Of a DNA stretch of 24,581 nt, positions 15,169 through 22,264 are shown one piece after another. Positions within the stretch are counted from its first letter, which is position 1. Each line of letters begins with the position of its first letter. A program made the translations under genes and the position numbers. This DNA is from CAYSLU01 sp964431965 (GTDB lineage Bacteria > Verrucomicrobiota > Kiritimatiellia > CAIKKV01 > CAYSLU01), in the NCBI GenBank assembly GCA_964431965.1, contig CAYSLU010000083.1, forward strand, positions 1 to 24,581, given 5' to 3'. The notes under the pieces are model-generated. The model saw only the letters and a list, made by a program, of their open reading frames with translations. It made no database searches and had not been told where the DNA came from.

Positions 15169-15710
15169 TTCGTCTTCTCCCCGGCCGGGGCCGCTTCAGC
15201 CAGGAGGCGCTCGACCTCGGCCCGGAGCGCGGTCGCCGTTTCCTCGCCTTTGAACCCGTTGTGGATCACGCGGACCCGTCCGGAGCGGTCGATGAGCAGG
15301 CTGGTCGGCATGGTCTCGACGCTTACGAACTCGACGAACTTCTGGTCGCGGTCCCGGACGATCGGGAAGGTTGCCCGGTTCTCACCCAGGAACCGATCCA
15401 TATCCGCCTTCTTCTCGTCGATGTTCACGCCGAGCACGACCAGCCCTTTCTGCCGGTACGCCTGGTGCAGGGATTCGAGGGCCGGAAAGGACTTGCGGCA
15501 CGGCCCGCACCACGAGGCCCAGAAATCGATCAGCACGACCTGTCCCCGCAGCGCGGGGAGGGCGCCCTCAAACCAGTCGGCTCGCATCGCGGGCAGCGGG
15601 TCGCCGGCCTTCAGCGGCCCTCCGGCGAGGGCGGCCTGGGCCAGCAGCGCCCCGAGGGCGAGCGGCGCCAGGTGCCGGGTGAAGGAGCGGTTACGGATTG
15701 CGCAGGACAT
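15165..15710 (-). CDS. TlpA-like periplasmic thioredoxin
   Basis: This is a 181-residue exported thiol-disulfide oxidoreductase. A signal peptide (about 1-29, ALLAQAALA) precedes a TlpA/ResA-type fold with DFWASWCGPCRKSFP (C68, C71) and the cis-proline loop VETMPTSLLID (P135). Such proteins usually reduce specific periplasmic cysteines using electrons from DsbD/CcdA-type membrane partners. ATG 15710 lies inside the end of apbE (20-nt overlap) with GGAGG upstream. The nearest plausible client is the DUF4266 lipoprotein with its CGC end, encoded immediately downstream. Confidence 0.92.
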   Translation of the reverse strand: MSCAIRNRSFTRHLAPLALGALLAQAALAGGPLKAGDPLPAMRADWFEGALPALRGQVVLIDFWASWCGPCRKSFPALESLHQAYRQKGLVVLGVNIDEKKADMDRFLGENRATFPIVRDRDQKFVEFVSVETMPTSLLIDRSGRVRVIHNGFKGEETATALRAEVERLLAEAAPAGEKTK

Positions 15711-16677
15711 GCTCGGGGAACCTCCGGGTTTGCACGACTCCAGCCGGCGTCCAGATGCAGCCGGCGGCGCCGTGGGTTGACTCGATGGCCTGGAGCCCTT
15801 CCTCCGGGCCCAGGACGAACGCGGACGTCGAAAGGATGCCGGCCTCCGTGCAGGTGGGGGCGACCACCCACACCGCCGAGGCCTGTGCCTGCGCCGGGCG
15901 CCCGGAGCGGGGATCGACGATGTGCCCGTAGCGGCGCCCGCCCCAGTCGAACCCGCGGACGTAGTCGCCGGAGCAGCAGAGTGACGCGCGGTCGAGCCCG
16001 ACCCCGCCCCAGCACCGGCCGGGCTGGTCGGGCCGCTCGAGTCCCACGCGCCAGGGGCCCCCCTCCGGCGGGGAGCCGATGGCGCGGAGGTCGTGCCCGA
16101 AATCGATCAGCGCGTTCCGGATGCCGGCGTCCTCGGCCATGCGGCACACGACGTCCACGGCGTACTCCTTGCCGATGCCGCCGAAATCGATGGTCATGCC
16201 GGGCTCGGGCAGGAAGACGGCGCCGGGCTTCCGGAGCACGCGCTTCCAGCCCACGCGGGTGCGGATGCGCTCGACCTCGTCATCGGCCGGCAGGCGCGAC
16301 CGGGCCTGGCGGTAGTCCCAGAGCGCGAGCAGCGGGCCGGCGGTCGGATCGAACACGCCCCGGGTTTTCCAGTGGTACCAGTCCGCCAGAGCGAACAGCT
16401 CCTCCATCTCCGGGTCGACGGCGATCCACTCCCGGCCGGCTGCGGCGTTGATGCGGGAGAGGACGCTGTCCGGGCGGAACCGGGACCAGAGCGATTCGAA
16501 CCGCTCGACCCAGGCGAGAACGGCGGATCGGAACTCCGCTGCCGCGGCGGGGCTCCGGGCCGCGAACGTCAGCTCGTTCGCCGTGCCCATCGCCTGGAAG
16601 GCCATGCGGGCGTATCCGCTATCCCAGCGGAGGTCGGCCGGGGCGGCTGTGGGGGCCGGTTCGGCGATCACAACCAT
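15691..16677 (-). CDS. apbE: FAD:protein FMN transferase (ApbE family)
   Basis: This 328-residue enzyme family attaches FMN from FAD to a Ser/Thr of target proteins. Motifs in order are AMGT (29-32), FDPTAGPLLALW (109-120), DFGGIGKEYAVD (164-175), HIVDPRSG (252-259) and TEAGILSTSAFVLG (277-290). Two positions are unusual: KE replaces the common KG in the third motif, and Thr-Glu replaces the common Ala-Asp near the metal site. I see no signal peptide or lipobox (MVVIAEPAPTAAPADLRW), so either the enzyme is cytosolic or an upstream start was missed; the start overlaps the DUF3570 stop with a GGGAG site, which supports it. Likely targets are encoded by its neighbours. Confidence 0.9.
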   Translation of the reverse strand: MVVIAEPAPTAAPADLRWDSGYARMAFQAMGTANELTFAARSPAAAAEFRSAVLAWVERFESLWSRFRPDSVLSRINAAAGREWIAVDPEMEELFALADWYHWKTRGVFDPTAGPLLALWDYRQARSRLPADDEVERIRTRVGWKRVLRKPGAVFLPEPGMTIDFGGIGKEYAVDVVCRMAEDAGIRNALIDFGHDLRAIGSPPEGGPWRVGLERPDQPGRCWGGVGLDRASLCCSGDYVRGFDWGGRRYGHIVDPRSGRPAQAQASAVWVVAPTCTEAGILSTSAFVLGPEEGLQAIESTHGAAGCIWTPAGVVQTRRFPEHVLRNP

Positions 16678-18134
16678 ACGCGGACTCCCAGGATGTACAG
16701 GTTGGCGGACGGGTAGGCGTCGTCCGGGGTCAGCGAGTCCGTGCCCTCCTGCGCGTAGCGCTCGTAGCCGGCGTCGAACGACCAGCGCGCGGTGGGCGAC
16801 CAGATCACCTTCAGCCCGTATCCGAAGGCGCGAAGGGCGGACAGGCGGTAGTCCGATGAGTAGTTCTCCGGGGCGCCGGAGAACCGGACCCCATAGAAGT
16901 CCGCTTCCGTCTGGTCGTAGTAGCGGATCATCGGCCGGACGACGAACGTGGAGCCCAGCTTCTGGAACCAGGCGAGCCCGACGGTGTTGGCCGATATCCC
17001 GAAGCTGTCCTCGTAGCGCCGGTAGCTGAGCTCCGCGCTGCCGTTCAGGGGGGCCACGTAGCGCGTGATCGACGTGTAGAGGATCTGCTTGTCCTTGCTG
17101 TCCGGGCGATGATCGGACACGAGCCGGCCGTCCACCTCGGCGACCTTGTACGGATCGGACAGGAAGCCGCTCGCGAAACCGAAGGTGCCGTTGACGGTGA
17201 CGGCCGTGTGTCGGTCCAGGAGCTGGGTCACGCCGAGCATGACGTCCGCCGTCGTCTTCTCCTCGCTCGACGCGGAGCCGCCGTCGATCAGGTCGTACGC
17301 GAATGCGCCGCCGACCAGCAGCGTCGTGTTCTTCTGGTTGAAATCGATGGCGTCGCGCAGCGCCAGTCCGTGCGAGCGGTAATCCTGCTCGACGCTGTAG
17401 GCCAGCTGCACCGAAGGCGTGTGGCGCCCCAGCCGCTTCGTGAGCTCCAGCGTGAACCCGACCCGCTCGTCGTCTATGTCCGCCTTGGGGACCTTTCCGT
17501 TGCTGCTCGCCGCAGCCGGCGCGGCGGCGGCGGGCGCGGCCGCCGCGGGTGCGGGAGCGGACGCGCTGGTGTCGGCGGCGGGAGCCGACGGCGCGGCTGG
17601 TGTCGGAGCCGGGGCCGGGGCGGGCGCCGGGGCAGGCGCCGGAGCCGGCGTGGCTCCGGCGAGGCCCGGCAACGAACGGCTCAGAGAAGGCAGCCGGGCG
17701 TTCGGGATCCAGCGCCGCGAATCGTCGTCGCCGTCATCATCGTCATCGTCTCCCTGGACCGGCGCGGGCGGCGCCGCCGGTGTCGGGGCTGGAGTCGCGG
17801 CGATTGTGGCGGGCGCCGAAGCCGGGGAGGACGTGACGCGGGGACCGGCGGCGCTGGCCGGGGCTGGAGCGCCGGTTGGAGACGCCCCCGAGATCGCGTT
17901 GAAGATACCTTCGAGCTTGATCGTGAGCGTGGAGCTGAGGTCGCGCTCCCAGAGAAAGGTCGGGGCGATGATCTGCATGCGATCGTCGTCTTCCTGATAG
18001 ATCAGGATCTTGGAGTCGAGCCGGTCTTCGGCGCCGGCCCGACGGATCGGCATGGCGTACAGCACGGCGGCGAGGAAGACCGCGCGGGCGAGGCGGTCAG
18101 TGGGCGTCGGCGTCCGAGGCGAGAAGGTCTTCAT
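16668..18134 (-). CDS. DUF3570 outer-membrane-type protein with Pro/Ala insert
   Basis: This protein is 488 residues from ATG 18134 (TTG 18143 would add three). A signal segment (RLARAVFLAAVLYAMPIRRAGA) precedes the conserved DUF3570 start, which includes NAISGASPTG. A low-complexity insert of about 120 residues follows, rich in Pro and Ala (APAPAPAP runs) with an acidic DDDDDDGDDD patch. The rest is beta-rich with alternating polar and aromatic strands and ends LYILGVRVWL, as expected of an outer-membrane barrel. DUF3570 genes are usually found with thioredoxin, DUF4266 and apbE. The SGAS motif resembles the SGA(S/T) acceptor site of ApbE-flavinylated proteins (inference). It overlaps the upstream glycosyltransferase by 38 nt and apbE by 10 nt. 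Confidence 0.85.
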   Translation of the reverse strand: MKTFSPRTPTPTDRLARAVFLAAVLYAMPIRRAGAEDRLDSKILIYQEDDDRMQIIAPTFLWERDLSSTLTIKLEGIFNAISGASPTGAPAPASAAGPRVTSSPASAPATIAATPAPTPAAPPAPVQGDDDDDDGDDDSRRWIPNARLPSLSRSLPGLAGATPAPAPAPAPAPAPAPTPAAPSAPAADTSASAPAPAAAAPAAAAPAAASSNGKVPKADIDDERVGFTLELTKRLGRHTPSVQLAYSVEQDYRSHGLALRDAIDFNQKNTTLLVGGAFAYDLIDGGSASSEEKTTADVMLGVTQLLDRHTAVTVNGTFGFASGFLSDPYKVAEVDGRLVSDHRPDSKDKQILYTSITRYVAPLNGSAELSYRRYEDSFGISANTVGLAWFQKLGSTFVVRPMIRYYDQTEADFYGVRFSGAPENYSSDYRLSALRAFGYGLKVIWSPTARWSFDAGYERYAQEGTDSLTPDDAYPSANLYILGVRVWL

Positions 18135-19257
18135 AGAGCGCAATGGTCTCCCGTGCCTGGCGGTCGAGCGAAAATCGGTTCCGTGCCTCGTCGCCGGCGG
18201 CGCGTTTCATCTCGCCGAGGGTGACCGGATTGCACAATACGCGCTCCATGATACCCGCCGCGGCGGCGGCGGACAAGCTCGGCAGCAGGCAGCCGGTGAC
18301 GCCGTCGCGGATCAGCTCCGGGAGAAAGCCGGTTCGGGATGCCACCACGGGCACGCCGCAGGCCAGCGCCTCGCGCACCGTGCGGCAGGACTTGTCGGTT
18401 CCCGGCACGGGGTACAGCAGGAGGTCCATCGCCGCGTAGGCGGCCACGAGCCGGGCGTCGCGGCAGTAGCCCGGCAGGCAGACGTGACCCTCGAGCCCGT
18501 GGAGGCGGATGGGGCGATGCACCTCGGATTCGACGGCCTCCTCGCTTCCCCGCCCGATGAGGAGCAGCCGGATGCCCGGCATCCGGGGCGACAGGATCCG
18601 CACGGTGTCGATTCCGATGTCCACGCGGCGGGTCTGGCGGATCCGGGTGACCATGCCGATGACTCGCGCGTCGGGTGCAAGGCCGAACGAGGCTCGGGCC
18701 GCGTTCGCGTCGGCGGCTGGCCGGAAGCGCTCGAGGTCGATGCCCGGCTCAATCACGGCCACGCGTGGCCGGCCGCGTCGAATCCACGGGCCGAGCGCGG
18801 CCCGGGCGCGTTCCGAGATCACCGAGACGCCCTCCGCGGCCCGGCCGTGGAGCAGGCGGGAGCGCAGGCCCGGCTCGGGCCCCTCCGGCTCGTAGCAGCT
18901 GCGGACGATGGGCGGCCGGGGCGACACGCCGAGGCGGGCGAGCGCGGCGGCCAGGTGATCGTTCGGCATGTGCGAGTGGATCACGTCGAAGCGGCGCTCG
19001 CGCAGCAGGCGGCGGATCGCGGCCACATCGCGGGTGAACGCGCCCGGCCGGAAGTGCTTGGGGAAGTCGAGCGCGATCGCCTCGAGCCCCTTGCGGCGGG
19101 CTTGGAACTCCACGCCGTTCTCGTCGGCCGCGCCGGGCTGAACGCCGCATACGAACACGACCTCGGCTCCGAGCCGCTGCTGGGCCGCCGCCAGGTCGGC
19201 CGCCGGCTCGGCGCGCTCGGTCCACTTCCAGTTGCTGAGCAGGTGCAGGACCTTCAC
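18097..19257 (-). CDS. Glycosyltransferase, GT4 family
   Basis: This 386-residue GT-B enzyme has an N-terminal KVLHLLSNWKWTERAEPAADLA and HSHMPNDHLAAALA acceptor domain. Its donor domain includes VIEPGIDLERFRP, IGMVTRIRQTRRVDIGIDTVRIL and REALACGVPVVASRTGFLPELI. These are hallmarks of GT4 enzymes that build lipopolysaccharide or exopolysaccharide. The start is GTG 19257, 8 nt behind a TAGCAT -10 box and without a Shine-Dalgarno, so leaderless translation is likely. It is the first gene of the seven-gene run that includes the apbE cassette. Confidence 0.88.
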   Translation of the reverse strand: MKVLHLLSNWKWTERAEPAADLAAAQQRLGAEVVFVCGVQPGAADENGVEFQARRKGLEAIALDFPKHFRPGAFTRDVAAIRRLLRERRFDVIHSHMPNDHLAAALARLGVSPRPPIVRSCYEPEGPEPGLRSRLLHGRAAEGVSVISERARAALGPWIRRGRPRVAVIEPGIDLERFRPAADANAARASFGLAPDARVIGMVTRIRQTRRVDIGIDTVRILSPRMPGIRLLLIGRGSEEAVESEVHRPIRLHGLEGHVCLPGYCRDARLVAAYAAMDLLLYPVPGTDKSCRTVREALACGVPVVASRTGFLPELIRDGVTGCLLPSLSAAAAAGIMERVLCNPVTLGEMKRAAGDEARNRFSLDRQARETIALYEDLLASDADAH

Positions 19258-19265
19258 GGGGCGGC

Positions 19266-19294
19266 ATGCTAGCCCAGCGCGCGCCCGGGATCAA
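19266..19294 (-). promoter_or_regulatory. Candidate leaderless promoter of the seven-gene operon
   Basis: Minus strand: TTGATC (19294-19289), 17-nt spacer, TAGCAT (19271-19266), 8 nt, then GTG 19257. This is the best-matching promoter in the window and would drive the glycosyltransferase and apbE genes. Confidence 0.6.
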
Positions 19295-19321
19295 CCCGCG
19301 GTCTTGCGCCCAAAGATGCGC

Positions 19322-19339
19322 TTGACCGCATGGGGTCAA
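19322..19339. promoter_or_regulatory. Inverted repeat TTGACC-N6-GGTCAA
   Basis: This perfect 6-bp dyad lies 40 nt before the barrel-protein start, in the divergent gap with the glycosyltransferase operon. It could be an operator; alternatively its left half is a -35 box without a convincing -10. Confidence 0.35.
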
Positions 19340-19378
19340 AAGATGATCCTACGACCGATCTACTTCAGGAGGATATGC

Positions 19379-19945
19379 ATGAAGAAGCTGGCGATTGCGG
19401 CGATGGTGGCGATGGCGGCTGTGACGGGCTATGCGACGGACTTGCTGCCTCAGGGCATGCACGAGTTCCGGGTCGACGGATGCTATGATTTTGTCAGCGC
19501 CGACAACCTGCAGATCCATCCGATCAGCGGCCAGATCGGCTACTTCTGGTTCGACAACGTCGAGATGGGTGCGTACGTGAACTACCGAAAGGCCGAATGG
19601 AACAGCTATTTCGGCCCGGGCAGCGTGTGGGGGTTGGGCGGATTCGCGCAGTACAACATCACGTGGGGTACGCCCGTGGTGCCGTTCATCGGCGTGCGGG
19701 TCGGCCTCTTGGACGGCGAGCAGAACGACGACACCGTGTTCAACATCGGCGGCGGGCCCGGCGTCCGGCTCTTCCTGACCGAGAAGGTTTCGCTCTACCT
19801 CGCTGGCGAAGTCGATTGGGCCTCGCAGGACATCTATGACTTCGACCGCGTCGGCAGCAAGGCCGACGGGGACGAGATGGACGTGGTGGGCGACGGCAGT
19901 TCGGCGGAGTTCACCGCCAAGGCCGGCGTCGGCATCATCTTCTAA
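19379..19945 (+). CDS. Small outer-membrane beta-barrel protein
   Basis: This 188-residue protein has a signal peptide (MKKLAIAAMVAMAAVTGYA) and a mature part of alternating hydrophobic and polar strands (GQIGYFWFDNVEMGAYVNYR, VPFIGVRVGLL, VRLFLTEKVSLYLAGEVDW). It ends in the aromatic C-terminus GVGIIF recognised by outer-membrane assembly machinery. It resembles eight-stranded OmpA/OmpX-type barrels in size. ATG 19379 has a perfect AGGAGG (19367-19372); the frame is open further upstream without a better start. A terminator follows. The specific role is unknown. Confidence 0.85.
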   Translation: MKKLAIAAMVAMAAVTGYATDLLPQGMHEFRVDGCYDFVSADNLQIHPISGQIGYFWFDNVEMGAYVNYRKAEWNSYFGPGSVWGLGGFAQYNITWGTPVVPFIGVRVGLLDGEQNDDTVFNIGGGPGVRLFLTEKVSLYLAGEVDWASQDIYDFDRVGSKADGDEMDVVGDGSSAEFTAKAGVGIIF

Positions 19946-19967
19946 CCGGCCATCGGGCTCGGATCAG

Positions 19968-20011
19968 GCGGCGCTCTGCGGGGAATCGACCCGGGAGCGC
20001 CGCTCGCTTTT
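19968..20011 (+). terminator. Intrinsic terminator after barrel gene
   Basis: The arms gcggcgctc (19968-19976) and gagcgccgc (19995-20003) form a 9-bp GC-rich stem, with a short inner pairing, followed by a TTTT run at 20008-20011. It also separates the gene from the convergent glycosyltransferase. Confidence 0.65.
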
Positions 20012-20026
20012 CGGGGGCAAACGTTG

Positions 20027-21595
20027 CTACTCGACGGCGTAGGAGCCGTCGAAGCCGTAGCAGCGGTAGATGCGGAGCCGATGTGCGACGCGGCCGCCGC
20101 GACGGATCTCGATGATCGTGGGCTCCCCGTCCATGCGTTCGAACAGCCGCCGATAGCGCCCGATGCGGTCCGCGTCCTCGGTGTTGTCCACCAGGAGCGC
20201 GTCCCACCCGGCATGCTCGCCCGCGTCGAACCAGATCCGGTACTGGCTGGGCTTTCGGCTGAGCGAGGTTGCGGCCGTCTCGCGATCGAGGTACACGGCC
20301 AGCAGGCTGGCCAGGTGGAAGCGGTGGCTGAAGACGAAAGTCCGTCCCGGATGCGGCATGTCGCCGCGCAGGCGCTCGACCGCCTGGGCCGCCCGGAGCC
20401 AGCCGTACAGGTCGTTCGTCGGGTCGTACTTGAGCGCGTAGGGGCCGAGCGCCGGGATGCGCGGCCAGGCGCCGTGCAGGCGAGCCGATGCCCGCCGCGC
20501 TCCCTCGTACAACGGCTCGACCACCGGCGTGAACAGGCAGGTGTAGGTCAGCGCCACGAGGCATGCGCCCACCGCCGCGCCCGCGATGCTCCAGCGGCGC
20601 CAGCGCCGGGCGGCGCTGCCGCCGGCATCGAGCCGTTCGACCAGCACGCTGGCCAGGGCGAGCGAGCCGGTCCACCAGCCGACAAACGGCCAGTGGGGCA
20701 GGATCTTTCCGGTTGCTCCGATGACTCCGAAGAACGCGAACACGGGCAGGCTGGTCCACAGCACGAAGCGGTTCTCCTCGGAGCGGAGCCGCCGCCCGAG
20801 GATGAGGGTGGCCCAGGCGGCCACGAGGAGTCCCGCGATTACCGGCGATGCCGCGACCAGCTGGCCGCCGAGCGCCAGCAGCAGCTTGCCGACGCCGGCG
20901 TGGCCCCCGCCCCGGCCGAGCTGGAACGCATACGAGATCCAGTCGTGCCGCGCGTTCCAGGCGACGTTGGGCAGGAAGAGGAGCAGCCCGAGGGCCGCAG
21001 CCGCGTAGGGCTGCGGGCGGGTGAGCCAGACGCGGGCGACGGGCGAGGTCGCGACATAGAGGACGAGGCAGCCCCCCAGCAACACGCCGTGGTACTTGCT
21101 CAGCAGCGCGAGGCCAAAGAGGCCGCCGGCCGCGAGCCAGAGCGCCCACGACTCCCGCCGCATCGCCTGCCATGCGGCCAGCAACGCGGCGCACCAGAAG
21201 AGGTTGAGGGGGGCGTCGGGGAGGAGCGCGACGGACAGCAGATGGTGGGCGGGCATCAGGAGCAGCAGCCCGGAGGCCGCCAGCGCGATGCGCTCGTCCC
21301 GGTAGAGCGCCAGCGCGAGGCGGCGGAGCAGGATGACCGCAGCCGCTGCGCATGCGATGGGGCCCAGGCGCGCGAAGAACGAGCCGTCGCCCCACAGGCC
21401 GGTAAGGGCGGCCAGGAATCCGACCATGGGCGGATGGTCGAAGTAGCCCCACGCCAGGTGGCGGCCGTAGAGGACGTAATGCGATTCGTCGATGCCGAGC
21501 CCCAGCCGGCCGGCCAGAGCCAGTCGGACCGCCGTGGCCGCCGCCAGCAGCAGCCAGAAGGCGAGGCGGGCGCGGCTTTGGACGGCCTCCCTCAT
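20027..21595 (-). CDS. GT39-type membrane glycosyltransferase (ArnT/PMT-like)
   Basis: This 522-residue integral membrane protein has about 10-12 helices. After the first helix comes the conserved periplasmic loop GIDESHYVLYGRHLAWGYFDHPPMVGF. The acidic pair D36-E37 and the HPP motif (54-56) are typical of dolichyl/undecaprenyl-phosphate-sugar-dependent GT39/ArnT enzymes. A soluble C-terminal part (about 385-522) follows. It would move a sugar from a lipid carrier to lipid A, a glycan or a protein on the periplasmic side. ATG 21595 overlaps the stop of the PAP2 gene (ATGA), so the two are translationally coupled. Confidence 0.87.
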   Translation of the reverse strand: MREAVQSRARLAFWLLLAAATAVRLALAGRLGLGIDESHYVLYGRHLAWGYFDHPPMVGFLAALTGLWGDGSFFARLGPIACAAAAVILLRRLALALYRDERIALAASGLLLLMPAHHLLSVALLPDAPLNLFWCAALLAAWQAMRRESWALWLAAGGLFGLALLSKYHGVLLGGCLVLYVATSPVARVWLTRPQPYAAAALGLLLFLPNVAWNARHDWISYAFQLGRGGGHAGVGKLLLALGGQLVAASPVIAGLLVAAWATLILGRRLRSEENRFVLWTSLPVFAFFGVIGATGKILPHWPFVGWWTGSLALASVLVERLDAGGSAARRWRRWSIAGAAVGACLVALTYTCLFTPVVEPLYEGARRASARLHGAWPRIPALGPYALKYDPTNDLYGWLRAAQAVERLRGDMPHPGRTFVFSHRFHLASLLAVYLDRETAATSLSRKPSQYRIWFDAGEHAGWDALLVDNTEDADRIGRYRRLFERMDGEPTIIEIRRGGRVAHRLRIYRCYGFDGSYAVE

Positions 21596-22173
21596 GCGAG
21601 AGCCGGCAGGGGATTCCGGCGCTCCAGCCGGACGAGCGCCCATGCGGCCAGGAGCGCCCACGCGGCGCCGACCGCGGCCCCGGCGACGCAGTCGAACGGG
21701 AAATGCGCGCCGACGTACACGCGGGATACGGCGATGCCGGCGGCCAGCGCGAGCGCGTACGGACGAAGCGGTCGCCGAGCCTGCCCGAGGTAGGTCATGA
21801 GGAAGAAGGCGAACATCGAGTGACCCGATGGGAACGAGCGATGCCGGAGGGTGTCGGTTTCCAGGTAGTTCACCTGGACCGCTCCCGAGGCGATTTCCGC
21901 GTCGAACGCCTTGAGCGGCCGGGGCCGGGCGATCGTGTCCTTCAGGGTGTTGTTGGTGGCCGAAGCCAGAGCCAGGAAGCAGGCGGCGACCAGCACATGG
22001 CGCAGGAAGCGGCGCCGGCCTTCTGAGGCCAGCGCGAAGGCGGCGACGAGCGCGATCGTCCACCCGCCGAGCTCGGACAGCCCGATGAACACGTCGTTCA
22101 GCGGTCCGCAGGACCAGCCGTTGTTGATGAAGAAGAAGACCCGATGATCGACCGCCTGAAGGATGCCCAGCAT
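21592..22173 (-). CDS. PAP2-family membrane phosphatase
   Basis: This 193-residue protein has about five to six helices and all three PAP2 motifs: KDTIARPRP, SFPSGHS and SRVYVGAHFPFD. The family removes phosphate from lipid phosphates, including undecaprenyl pyrophosphate or lipid A. Coupling to a GT39 enzyme suggests recycling of the lipid carrier or lipid A remodelling (inference). ATG 22173 was chosen because it starts just before the first helix and lies 7 nt behind a TAGCTT -10 box; earlier in-frame codons run into the divergent promoter. Confidence 0.9.
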   Translation of the reverse strand: MLGILQAVDHRVFFFINNGWSCGPLNDVFIGLSELGGWTIALVAAFALASEGRRRFLRHVLVAACFLALASATNNTLKDTIARPRPLKAFDAEIASGAVQVNYLETDTLRHRSFPSGHSMFAFFLMTYLGQARRPLRPYALALAAGIAVSRVYVGAHFPFDCVAGAAVGAAWALLAAWALVRLERRNPLPALA

Positions 22174-22180
22174 GCTCGAC

Positions 22181-22208
22181 AAGCTACGGGAAAACGGGGG
22201 GTGTGCAA
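22181..22208 (-). promoter_or_regulatory. Candidate leaderless promoter of PAP2-GT39 operon
   Basis: Minus strand: TTGCAC (22208-22203), 16-nt spacer, TAGCTT (22186-22181), 7 nt, then ATG 22173. No Shine-Dalgarno is present. Confidence 0.5.
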
Positions 22209-22231
22209 AGCACGAACCGCCTTTCGTGCTT
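22208..22231. promoter_or_regulatory. 9-bp inverted repeat between divergent promoters
   Basis: AAGCACGAA (22208-22216) and TTCGTGCTT (22223-22231) flank 6 nt and touch the -35 boxes of both divergent promoters. The position suits a shared operator for the PAP2 operon and the mannose isomerase gene. Confidence 0.45.
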
Positions 22232-22257
22232 GAGTTTTCAGGTCCGGATGCGAGCAT
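22230..22257 (+). promoter_or_regulatory. Candidate leaderless promoter of manA
   Basis: TTGAGT (22230-22235), 16-nt spacer, GAGCAT (22252-22257), 7 nt, then ATG 22265. It repeats the geometry seen at other genes without a Shine-Dalgarno. Confidence 0.4.
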
Positions 22258-22264
22258 CCACCGC

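Noticed and set aside
20024..21793. Plus-strand frame (589 codons) opposite the GT39 gene
   Set aside because: Shadow composition; the minus strand encodes a clear multi-helix enzyme with the DE and HPP motifs.
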